Positions 1-5,693 of a DNA stretch of 24,424 nt are shown piece by piece (positions within the stretch are counted from its first letter, which is position 1; every line of letters starts with the position of its first letter). Location of the stretch: positions 1 to 24,424 of the IMG/VR virus record IMGVR_UViG_3300032516_000195. One strand, given 5' to 3'. The stretch comes from a virus. The notes under the pieces were generated by a model that worked only from the letters and a program-made list of their open reading frames with translations, was not told the DNA's origin and searched no databases. A program made the position numbers and the translations under genes.

Positions 1-167
1 TCTTGTTTTACTTCTAACCAAAATGGTTTCATTACTTCATAACAATGTTGTGATATCTCATCTATTGCTATTAATGCACAGTGTTTACCATTTTGTTTTA
101 CATTTTTACAACTGTCGTTGCTTGTTAAGTGAATAAAAATAAAAGATTTAAGGTTTAATAATACAAT
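1..167 (-). CDS. Partial small phage protein, 5' end unresolved, runs off left edge
   Basis: On the minus strand a frame stays open from the stop codon at 168-170 down to the left edge. Its readable part includes GKHCALIAIDEI and, near the edge, PFWLEVKQ. This resembles small hypothetical proteins of Bacteroidota phages with an 'AL-(I/C)-(A/C)-VDEI ... YW-EVK' pattern. No ATG, GTG or TTG start lies in frame between the upstream stop and the conserved part, so the start may be non-canonical, the gene may have lost its 5' end, or it may be joined by frameshifting to the overlapping ORF at 148-228. It would be the last visible member of the minus-strand block. The family resemblance is from memory of the pattern only. 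Confidence 0.35.
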   Translation of the reverse strand, partial: MVLLNLKSFIFIHLTSNDSCKNVKQNGKHCALIAIDEISQHCYEVMKPFWLEVKQ

Positions 168-228
168 TTATGACTTGAAGCATAACAATCAACCCTATAA
201 GTAGAACAATCATCTTAATAGTATTCAT
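148..228 (-). CDS. Tiny hydrophobic peptide, single membrane segment (26 aa)
   Basis: An ATG at 228 opens a 26-residue ORF ending with TAA at 148-150. It is almost entirely one hydrophobic stretch (IVLLIGLIVMLQVI) behind a short positively charged N-terminus, as expected for a one-pass membrane peptide. Its start overlaps the end of the 27-aa ORF at 215-298, which suggests translational coupling. AT-rich DNA makes such hydrophobic ORFs by chance, so this is tentative. Confidence 0.3.
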   Translation of the reverse strand: MNTIKMIVLLIGLIVMLQVINCIIKP

Positions 229-298
229 AACAAATAAGTTTATATATAGGTGAAGGAACATCTTGTATTGTATGTGTTAATGCTATATGTATGCCCAT
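215..298 (-). CDS. Tiny ORF of unknown function (27 aa)
   Basis: An ATG at 298 starts a 27-residue ORF (MGIHIALTHTIQDVPSPIY, then a short tail ending in tyrosines) that stops at 215-217, 11 bases inside the next ORF. The composition is ordinary for a protein rather than low-complexity. No family is recognised. It is the first ORF downstream of the inverted repeat at 384-441 and could be the leader of a minus-strand operon continuing off the left edge. Confidence 0.3.
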   Translation of the reverse strand: MGIHIALTHTIQDVPSPIYKLICYEYY

Positions 299-383
299 AA
301 ATAACACCTTTTTATGTGTTTGCAAAATCATCTTCTATACCAAAGGAGTGTTTACAACCCCTATTTTACACTCAAATCCTATG

Positions 384-441
384 TTTTGTTTAACGTAAAC
401 TTCCAAAAACCCGCCTTTTCTTTAATCAACGTTAAACAAAA
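384..441. repeat. 13-bp perfect inverted repeat, candidate operator
   Basis: TTTTGTTTAACGT at 384-396 is the exact reverse complement of ACGTTAAACAAAA at 429-441, with a 32-nt spacer. The left arm also begins a smaller dyad, GTTTA-ACG-TAAAC, at 388-400. It lies upstream of the minus-strand tiny ORFs and downstream of the minus-strand terminator at 527-562, which is where the promoter and operator of a left-going unit would be expected. There is no T-tract at either end, so it does not look like a terminator. Confidence 0.45.
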
Positions 442-526
442 TGTAATTTAATTGTAATATGTTCAATAATACACTGATTAATATCCCCACCCTAAAGAAT
501 TAAACATAATTCCCACCCATATATAT

Positions 527-562
527 AAAAAGAACACATTGTAATTAAACAATGTGTCCTTT
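527..562 (-). terminator. Rho-independent terminator of the 575-982 gene
   Basis: Arms 531-542 and 549-560 pair over 12 positions with one mismatch around a 6-nt loop (ACACATTGT/ACAATGTGT core). Read on the minus strand, the stem is followed directly by a run of five T's (527-531 on the plus strand are A's). It starts 13 nt after the stop codon of the minus-strand gene. Confidence 0.8.
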
Positions 563-574
563 AATGCACACTTA

Positions 575-982
575 TTAAGCCATAAGCTCATTAAGTAGTG
601 CATCTGTAACAGGTGCTGTAGCAAGATGTTCGTAACGCTTAATCTTTGCTTTGTGCTCTGCTCTACGTTCTGTTTGTTGGAAGCTAACGAAGCTATCAAA
701 CGCTAATGTGTCAACTGTTACAATGGTCTCTTCGCCATTACTGTCAACTGTACTAACCTCACGTGAACCTTGTGTAAGTTTAACGCTATCAACATTACCG
801 TTGTTGAATGCAGCCACAAATGGACTATCGTTATCAACCGTGAACACTTTACTATCATACTTAAAACGTGAGAAGGTTTTACCGTCCTTACCTTTCTGTG
901 TAGTAGCCTTGTATTTATTATTAGTATCAATAATACTAATTTCGTCTACAAGGGTGTCTGTTAATTTAATTGGCTGTGCCAT
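575..982 (-). CDS. Hypothetical 135-aa soluble phage protein
   Basis: The start ATG is at 980-982 and the stop TAA at 575-577. The protein has no signal peptide or membrane segment. Residues 20-95 have short alternating polar/hydrophobic stretches typical of a beta-rich fold (for example FSRFKYDSKVFTV, then VDSKVKL-like strands), and residues 100-135 look helical (QQTERRAEHKAKIKRYEHL). No family is recognised. Codon choice is unlike most plus-strand genes: more GTT, ACC, AAC and CGT, as in the major capsid gene, which suggests strong expression. It is a single-gene unit followed by a strong terminator, and it diverges from the virion module across the 983-1352 gap. A nucleic-acid-binding early protein is possible, but nothing in the sequence proves it. 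Confidence 0.75.
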   Translation of the reverse strand: MAQPIKLTDTLVDEISIIDTNNKYKATTQKGKDGKTFSRFKYDSKVFTVDNDSPFVAAFNNGNVDSVKLTQGSREVSTVDSNGEETIVTVDTLAFDSFVSFQQTERRAEHKAKIKRYEHLATAPVTDALLNELMA

Positions 983-1091
983 ATGATTTGATTGCAGTGT
1001 TTAATGGTGTCGCACGCACCTTATAATGTGAATAGCAGGTGGGAATAGCCCCAACCGCCTAAATCCTACACGGGGTCTTGGTATGGAGTAA

Positions 1092-1158
1092 CCTCCTCTC
1101 TTATATATATGGAGGGGGGGTCTAATAAGAGGGAGGGGGTATATATAAAATTTTTTTT
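1092..1158 (+). other. Imperfect hairpin and G-rich tract ahead of a T8 run
   Basis: CCTCCTCTCTTAT at 1092-1104 can pair with ATAAGAGGGAGG at 1125-1136 with a 2-nt bulge. The loop carries seven consecutive G's (1114-1120). TTTTTTTT at 1151-1158 follows after a TA-rich stretch. It is too far from the stem for a standard terminator, and no plus-strand gene ends upstream, so the role is unclear. On the minus strand it would lie in the 5' leader of the 575-982 gene as a C-rich segment. Confidence 0.3.
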
Positions 1159-1166
1159 GTGAAGAG

Positions 1167-1182
1167 TTTTCCACGTGGAACG
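1167..1182. promoter_or_regulatory. parS-like palindrome
   Basis: The 16-mer TTTTCCACGTGGAACG contains the perfect 12-bp palindrome TTCCACGTGGAA (1169-1180). It matches the ParB/Noc-type site TGTTCCACGTGGAACA at 14 of 16 positions; the mismatches are at positions 2 and 16. No parA or parB gene is visible in the window. It could be a site for a host ParB-family protein, a phage-encoded repressor operator, or coincidence. Confidence 0.45.
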
Positions 1183-1245
1183 TTGTCAAAGCATAGCTTT
1201 CCTCCAGGGGGTGTGTATTCATTTTATAGTTTTATAAAAAATAAA

Positions 1246-1278
1246 TTTGGTTGTTTCAAAAAAAGATTACTACCTTTG
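1246..1278 (+). promoter_or_regulatory. Bacteroidota-type promoter of the plus-strand block
   Basis: TTTG at 1246-1249 and TACCTTTG at 1271-1278 match the Bacteroidota -33 (TTTG) and -7 (TAnnTTTG) elements, with 21 nt between them. Transcription would start near 1285, giving a leader of about 70 nt before the gene at 1353. This start lies inside the short ORF that begins at 1159, which argues against that ORF being a gene. Confidence 0.65.
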
Positions 1279-1352
1279 GGGTGGATGGGTGGGGAAGGAT
1301 GTGTATGTTCCTTTATATATGAATATTATTTTTTTAATTTAAATGATTTATT

Positions 1353-1592
1353 ATGATTTTGTTTATTATTATTGTTGTGATTTTATTGGTTATGGCTGTA
1401 TGGTGTGGAATGGAGAATGTTATAGATGGTTCTTTTCATATAGAGCTTAGAGCTTTTTCTCTTCCATATTATGAATTGGGTATTTCTTTTAGAGAACATC
1501 CTACACTGGATGAAGACTATATGGAACAAGAATTGATTATAGGATTGTTTTTTATTAATTTAGTGGCAACCTTTTATAAGCAAAATAGTTAG
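1353..1592 (+). CDS. Small membrane protein (79 aa)
   Basis: The N-terminus is a single strongly hydrophobic segment (residues 2-17, LFIIIVVILLVMAVW). A polar middle part follows, with a second, weaker hydrophobic stretch at about residues 63-73 (IIGLFFINLVATF). The C-terminal pattern 'QELIIGLFFINL-FYK' resembles small conserved proteins that sit upstream of packaging genes in Bacteroidota phages, an impression from memory. It is the first gene after the promoter at 1246-1278 and ends in TAG. The function is unknown. An inner-membrane location is inferred from hydrophobicity. Confidence 0.6.
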   Translation: MILFIIIVVILLVMAVWCGMENVIDGSFHIELRAFSLPYYELGISFREHPTLDEDYMEQELIIGLFFINLVATFYKQNS

Positions 1593-1630
1593 AATTGATG
1601 GATAATATAGCAATAAATTAAATAATTGTA

Positions 1631-1660
1631 TTTGATGTTGTAATATTATTCGTATCTTTG
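1631..1660 (+). promoter_or_regulatory. Bacteroidota-type promoter before the winged-helix gene
   Basis: TTTG at 1631-1634 and a perfect TAnnTTTG element (TATCTTTG) at 1653-1660 are 18 nt apart. The start codon at 1677 is 16 nt downstream of the -7 box, so the mRNA would have a very short leader of about 10 nt. The same -7 octamer recurs in the promoter at 21277-21284. Confidence 0.75.
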
Positions 1661-1676
1661 TATTAATAATTAAATA

Positions 1677-2033
1677 ATGGAACCAAGAAAAAGGATTGTA
1701 CAGAGTATTAAAAGAGTGGAGGAAGATAATTTTTCTCTAGCTGAACGATATTATTCTATTATATCTATTATAAATAATTTAAAACTGACGCAGAGGGAAA
1801 TACAATTAGTGGCATTTACATCCATTAAAGGAAATATATCATATGCTAATAATATGAAAGAATTCTGTGAAAAGTATAAATCCACTTCGCATACAATATA
1901 TAATATTATTTCTAAATTGAAAAAGATAGGAGTGTTAATAAAAGATGGTACAAAAATAAAAACAAATCCTGCCATATGTCTTTCTTTTAATAATGACATT
2001 ACATTAGAAATAAAACTAATATATAATGGATAA
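1677..2033 (+). CDS. Winged-helix-type small DNA-binding protein
   Basis: This 118-aa protein has a helical N-terminus. Residues 36-105 then read like a winged helix-turn-helix: an LTQREIQLVAF helix, an intervening segment, a second helical part (KSTSHTIYNIISKLKKIGVL) as the recognition region, and a beta 'wing' (IKDGTKIKTNPAI). Similar proteins in Bacteroidota phages are called transcriptional regulators or left unnamed. It has its own promoter at 1631-1660 and overlaps the next gene, also probably DNA-binding, by 8 nt, so the two are likely made together. It may regulate the late module or assist packaging. The DNA-binding fold is inferred from pattern, not shown. Confidence 0.65.
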   Translation: MEPRKRIVQSIKRVEEDNFSLAERYYSIISIINNLKLTQREIQLVAFTSIKGNISYANNMKEFCEKYKSTSHTIYNIISKLKKIGVLIKDGTKIKTNPAICLSFNNDITLEIKLIYNG

Positions 2034-2415
2034 ACCAATATCTCTTTCTGTAAAAGATTTTATTATAAGGAAGATGGCTGTAAAGCTGATGATGTCAGAA
2101 AAGACAATTGATGATGTTATTAATCATCAGTTTAATTCAGCAAACGAAGCTCTTAAATATAATAACAGTGTTGAAATTTCTGGGTTTGGAAAGTTTTTGT
2201 TTAACCAAAAGAAGGCAATAAAAAGACTTAATGTCCTACTGTCTAAAGAAGAATTATATAATAGTGTTATATTAACATGCACTACGGAAGAAAGGAAAGC
2301 ATCAATACAATTGAAACTAAATACTATTAAAACAGAGATTGAAATATTAAAAACAAGAACCAATGAAGATGTTTCAAATTTACGAGGGGTGGAGGAACAA
2401 GTTGTTGCCTCCTAA
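2026..2415 (+). CDS. HU/IHF-like DNA-binding protein with helical C-terminal extension
   Basis: Residues 8-62 follow the HU/IHF layout: an N-terminal helix pair (FIIRKMAVKLMMSEKTIDDVI then FNSANEALKYNN) and the strand motif VEISGFGKF (residues 49-57), which corresponds to the conserved GFG-F strand of HU. After about residue 64 the usual DNA-binding arm is replaced by a helical, coiled-coil-like tail (residues 72-112) rich in E, K, I and L. At 129 aa it is longer than typical HU (about 90). IHF-like genes are a known feature of crAss-like phages. The start overlaps the upstream gene by 8 nt and the end overlaps the zinc-ribbon gene by 53 nt. The role could be DNA bending in packaging or gene control. 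Confidence 0.7.
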   Translation: MDKPISLSVKDFIIRKMAVKLMMSEKTIDDVINHQFNSANEALKYNNSVEISGFGKFLFNQKKAIKRLNVLLSKEELYNSVILTCTTEERKASIQLKLNTIKTEIEILKTRTNEDVSNLRGVEEQVVAS

Positions 2416-2650
2416 AGAATTAGAAGAGCAAATAAATATAGTGAGTGCCGAGAGAATGCAGATATGTAATAAATGTCCTTTGCATTCAAAACATCACAAG
2501 TCGATACGTTTAGATAGTCATTGTACAGAATGTGGATGCACTCTGTCAGCTAAAACAAAATGTTTATCTTGTGCTTGTCCATTAAATAAATGGACTGCAA
2601 TGTTAACAGAAAAAAAAGAAGAATCATGGAAAAAAAAGGGAAAGAAGTGA
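2363..2650 (+). CDS. Cysteine-rich zinc-ribbon-like protein (95 aa)
   Basis: Eight cysteines lie between residues 35 and 72: C35-x2-C38, C54-x2-C57-x-C59, and C67-x2-C70-x-C72, with histidines nearby (H41, H44, H45, H53). The end of this region reads CPLNKW. Two CxxC pairs spaced about 19 residues apart are the signature of a zinc ribbon, and the 'C-x-CPL-x-KW' ending recurs in small Bacteroidota phage proteins. The C-terminus is very lysine-rich. The long overlap with the preceding gene (53 nt) argues for coupled translation. A nucleic-acid-binding or adaptor role is likely, but the partner is unknown. Confidence 0.7.
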   Translation: MKMFQIYEGWRNKLLPPKELEEQINIVSAERMQICNKCPLHSKHHKSIRLDSHCTECGCTLSAKTKCLSCACPLNKWTAMLTEKKEESWKKKGKK

Positions 2651-2874
2651 AGCTTTTAAAAGTTCCAATCAATAGTCTTATAGATATATTAACTGATTTA
2701 TATAATCAAGGGGTGGACTATGTTGATATTATAGGAATACATAATGTTGAACAAGACACCTTGGGAATTCGTTACAATCAAAATTATTTAACACCACAAT
2801 CAGATGATGAAATAATTTCTTCTGATTTATTTTTAAACCCACTGTCTGATGAAGACATAAACCAAATAATATGA
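2626..2874 (+). CDS. Conserved small phage protein (82 aa)
   Basis: The core reads LLKVPINSLIDILTDLYNQG-VDYVDIIG, then a NVEQDTLGI segment. This amphipathic helix plus beta-strand pattern recurs in Bacteroidota phages ahead of the terminase. The ATG at 2626 is preferred over 2590: the later start leaves a normal short overlap of 25 nt with the zinc-ribbon gene, and the earlier one only adds a basic low-information stretch. The C-terminus is acidic (SDEDINQII). The function is unknown. Confidence 0.65.
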   Translation: MEKKGKEVKLLKVPINSLIDILTDLYNQGVDYVDIIGIHNVEQDTLGIRYNQNYLTPQSDDEIISSDLFLNPLSDEDINQII

Positions 2875-3053
2875 ACCCATCTGTAGAAGCATTTATTGTT
2901 ATTGAAAAATTAGCAACATTGTGTGCCACACCAGGAATATCTGAAGACGTACAAAGTGCAGCAAATGAACAAATACAATTATTATTAAAGAATATAATTG
3001 CTCCTGGTTTAGTTAAACTAACAGCTTCTTCTTCAGGTATAATAATTAAATAA
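2871..3053 (+). CDS. Small hypothetical protein (60 aa)
   Basis: The start overlaps the previous stop in an ATGA arrangement, so translation is probably coupled. The protein is mostly helical (VEAFIVIEKLATL, then VQSAANEQIQLLLKNIIAPGLVKL), with no charged surface patch, no cysteines apart from one, and no signal peptide. No family is recognised. The position in a tight packaging operon suggests a virion or packaging accessory protein. Confidence 0.6.
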   Translation: MNPSVEAFIVIEKLATLCATPGISEDVQSAANEQIQLLLKNIIAPGLVKLTASSSGIIIK

Positions 3054-3056
3054 AAT

Positions 3057-3329
3057 ATGAAAAAAAACGAATACAATCAGATTATTTCTATACTTTACGA
3101 TTTACATATTGCCTATCCACATTATAATATAGGTAGACATTTAGCAACAGCGTTTGATGGATATGGAGATATATGGGGAATAACAGATAAAGAAATGTTG
3201 TTTTCTCTTACAAAGTATAAGTCTGAACTAGATATGGATTTTCCTCATATAGATGAAAAAGAAATTGAGAAGATTATAAAGGATGGTATGGACCTTGCTA
3301 ATATACTAAAAGAAGAAGAAGAATACTAA
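3057..3329 (+). CDS. Small hypothetical acidic protein (90 aa)
   Basis: This starts 3 nt after the previous stop. It contains aromatic-rich segments (ILYDLHIAYPHYNIGRHLATAF, then YGDIWGITDKEMLFSLTKY) and a strongly acidic helical end finishing in EEEEEY. Similar short proteins with a 'YP-YNIGRHL-TA' pattern occur near the terminase genes of Bacteroidota phages, but no function is known to me. It is probably co-transcribed with TerL. Confidence 0.6.
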   Translation: MKKNEYNQIISILYDLHIAYPHYNIGRHLATAFDGYGDIWGITDKEMLFSLTKYKSELDMDFPHIDEKEIEKIIKDGMDLANILKEEEEY

Positions 3330-3339
3330 AGATTGATAA

Positions 3340-3672
3340 ATGGCAACATTAAAGAAAACTACATATATTAACACTGAGCTTGAATGGGCAGAAGAACAGC
3401 TTACCTCTTGGAAAGCGTATGTAACTGCTAATCAATTACATGAGCTTAAAGATAGGATTGAATGGAAACCTACAGCTAAAGGAGGAATGTTACCAATGGT
3501 GATTGCATCCATAGAAGCTCAAGGTAAATTTGTTCAAGAGACTATGAAAAACTATTTGTCTTTATTAGAAGTGGTGGATAAGTTAAGAAGTATTGAAGAA
3601 GCTAAGATAGAAGTGAGAGGTAAGGGAGAGATGAGTTCTATGGCTGAAGACTTTCTTAAAAACAGGAAATGA
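3340..3672 (+). CDS. Candidate small terminase subunit (110 aa)
   Basis: The protein lies directly upstream of TerL and overlaps its start by 4 nt (ATGA), the usual place for the small terminase subunit. It is predominantly helical. It carries the pattern EWAEEQLTSWKAYV, then DRIEW, a glycine turn KGGMLP, a helix VIASIEAQGKFVQETMKNYLSLLEVVDKL, and a basic/acidic end. There is no classical N-terminal helix-turn-helix, so DNA recognition, if present, is different from lambda- or SPP1-type TerS. The assignment rests on position, size and helical character. Confidence 0.5.
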   Translation: MATLKKTTYINTELEWAEEQLTSWKAYVTANQLHELKDRIEWKPTAKGGMLPMVIASIEAQGKFVQETMKNYLSLLEVVDKLRSIEEAKIEVRGKGEMSSMAEDFLKNRK

Positions 3673-5693
3673 TTAAATTAGAGAATATAGATTACAAAGA
3701 TTGGTTTATAAATCAGAAACGTATTCCAGATAAGGAGAGTGGAGAATATAAAGCATTCTTCAATCGTCATAAAGATATTTGTTTAAATGGAGGTATAATG
3801 GATGGTGTATATATTAACCCATTCTTATATTGGCATTTAAACTTTTGGCATACAGAGGTGGACATAATAGATGATCGTGGTAGAATCTCACAGAAATATG
3901 CTAACCCATTTCTTAGAGATAACGAATGGGTGATTACCAATGAGATAGATAGAGCTCAGAATGAAAAGAAAGGACTACTAATACTTGGTATTAGACGTTT
4001 GGCTAAGTCTGTTATAGAAGCATCTTATGTATCTTGGGGTGCAACATTTGATGAAAACTCACAAAACATCATCTCTGGACTAAATGCTCCAGATATAAAA
4101 CTAATTACAGATAAGATAGATAAAGGCCTCAACTTCCTACCAGAAGCTTGGAGGTGGCAAAGGATAGAAGATAATTGGAAGAATCAAGTGACACTAGGAA
4201 TTAAAACTAAATCAGGAGAGAGAATACCATTCTCTTCTATTCTTATTCGTAACCTTGATGAAGGTAATAATGAAGAAGCAATTGCAGGTACAAAACCACG
4301 TAAATTAATTATAGATGAAATCGGTAAAGGCAATTTTCTTAGAGGTTTACAGGCAGCTATTCCTGGTTTCACTACACCCTATGGCTGGGGATGTAGCCCC
4401 ATACTTACTGGGACTGGTGGTGATATGAAGAAATTTATGGATGCTAAAAGTCTTATGTTTGATGTAGAGAATTTCAACTTCTTACATTATAACAATGAGA
4501 AAGATACACAGAGAGTCCATGGATTGTTTATTGGACACAAGTATAGAATGGAAGCTAAAGAAGAATCTACACTAGGAGCTTTCCTAAATCAACCTAATAA
4601 TTCAGACTTACACAATGTAAAAATGCTTGTAAGTAATGAAGATAAAGCTACACAGGTTACTAATGATAACTTAGAAAGACTTAAAAAAGCTGGAGATCGT
4701 ATAGCTTATTTAAAAGAGAAGATGTACTATCCACAAGAAGTGGATGATATATTCTTAAACGAGGACACTAATATATTTGATATAGAATCTGCAAAACGTC
4801 AAAAGGCTAGATTGTTACAGCAAGAACGTACAGGAATTCCTGTTATATTATATTCTGATGACAGTACAATAAAACATGAATTTACAGACAAGCTTCCTAT
4901 TACAAACTTTCCTTTAAAGAATAGTGATCAGAAAGATGCTCCTGTTATTGTATATGAATTTCCTATAGATAATCCTCCATATGGATTGTATGTAGCTGGA
5001 GTGGATCCTTATAGACAAGGTAAAGCTGCTTATTCAAGTTCATTAGGATCTGTATACATATATAAAAGAATGCATGAAATTACAGGAGAGAAGTATCAAG
5101 ATATGTTCGTAGCTTCGTATTGTGCTAGACCTGATAAGAAAGAAATTTGGGAAGAACAAGCTAGACTTCTCATCAAGTATTACAATGCTAGAACCTTGTG
5201 TGAGAATGATGATATATCCTTTATTGAATATATGAAAGCTAAAGGAGATGCTCACTATCTAGAGAAACAACCACAATGGTTGCAAGAAATTGTACCTAAC
5301 ACTACAGTGAAACGTGAATATGGTGTTCATCGTTCTGCTCAAAAAATAATTGACTATCTTCATAATTGTTTAAAAAAATACATGGAAGAAAAGATATTAG
5401 TTGAGAAAAATGAAGATGGTGTTATTACAAAGGAAGTGTTGGGAGTGAGTAAAATGTTTGATCCTGTTCTTCTTGAAGAAATAATACAATATAACGATAG
5501 AGGAAACTTTGACCGAATTGTAGCAGCAGAATTAGCAATAGCACAAGCTCTTAAGATGGATCCTATAATGGGAAAGGTGGGAGGAAGTGGTGATGTGAGA
5601 GTGAAAGCAATGTTTGCTTCTAAAAATAAAAATACACTATTCTCTGAATCCAGAGGATTATTTAATACTAAAAAAAGAAAATTGTTTACATAA
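3669..5693 (+). CDS. terL: Terminase large subunit
   Basis: This 674-aa ATPase/nuclease drives DNA into the procapsid and cuts it. A Walker A-type loop is seen at residues 107-114 (GIRRLAKS, the deviant form common in terminases), and Walker B at 213-218 (LIIDEI, with D216 and E217). A glycine/threonine coupling motif lies near 245-252 (ILTGTGGD). The C-terminal RNase H-like nuclease has GVDPY with D446, an acidic strand around E512-D515, and a late Asp near 610-615 (NDRGNFD). The length and architecture fit crAss-like TerL. It overlaps the portal gene by 1 nt (TAATG), so the portal is probably translated by reinitiation. Confidence 0.95.
   Translation: MIKLENIDYKDWFINQKRIPDKESGEYKAFFNRHKDICLNGGIMDGVYINPFLYWHLNFWHTEVDIIDDRGRISQKYANPFLRDNEWVITNEIDRAQNEKKGLLILGIRRLAKSVIEASYVSWGATFDENSQNIISGLNAPDIKLITDKIDKGLNFLPEAWRWQRIEDNWKNQVTLGIKTKSGERIPFSSILIRNLDEGNNEEAIAGTKPRKLIIDEIGKGNFLRGLQAAIPGFTTPYGWGCSPILTGTGGDMKKFMDAKSLMFDVENFNFLHYNNEKDTQRVHGLFIGHKYRMEAKEESTLGAFLNQPNNSDLHNVKMLVSNEDKATQVTNDNLERLKKAGDRIAYLKEKMYYPQEVDDIFLNEDTNIFDIESAKRQKARLLQQERTGIPVILYSDDSTIKHEFTDKLPITNFPLKNSDQKDAPVIVYEFPIDNPPYGLYVAGVDPYRQGKAAYSSSLGSVYIYKRMHEITGEKYQDMFVASYCARPDKKEIWEEQARLLIKYYNARTLCENDDISFIEYMKAKGDAHYLEKQPQWLQEIVPNTTVKREYGVHRSAQKIIDYLHNCLKKYMEEKILVEKNEDGVITKEVLGVSKMFDPVLLEEIIQYNDRGNFDRIVAAELAIAQALKMDPIMGKVGGSGDVRVKAMFASKNKNTLFSESRGLFNTKKRKLFT

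Larger units (their letters stand above)
983..1352. other. Divergent intergenic region between the minus- and plus-strand blocks
   Basis: This 370-nt gap separates left-going and right-going genes. It is rich in G runs on the plus strand (1111-1120, 1131-1139, 1206-1211, 1278-1297), contains alternating TA stretches on either side of the first G block, a T8 tract at 1151-1158, a parS-like palindrome at 1167-1182 and a promoter at 1246-1278. Two short ORFs cross it but look spurious. It is the natural place for the control signals of both gene blocks and possibly a replication start, though no repeats typical of an origin are seen. Confidence 0.6.

Noticed and set aside
478-699. 73-aa minus-strand ORF overlapping the 135-aa gene
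   Set aside because: It runs through the intrinsic terminator and out of frame with the well-supported gene.
1001-1222. 73-aa minus-strand ORF rich in proline and arginine
   Set aside because: It arises from the G/C-rich tracts of the gap. It has no protein-like pattern and no promoter, and it would sit in the leader of the 575-982 gene.
1159-1356. 65-aa plus-strand ORF across the divergent gap
   Set aside because: The predicted transcription start (about 1285) lies inside it, the sequence is low in information, and it includes the parS-like palindrome and G runs. It is more likely non-coding.
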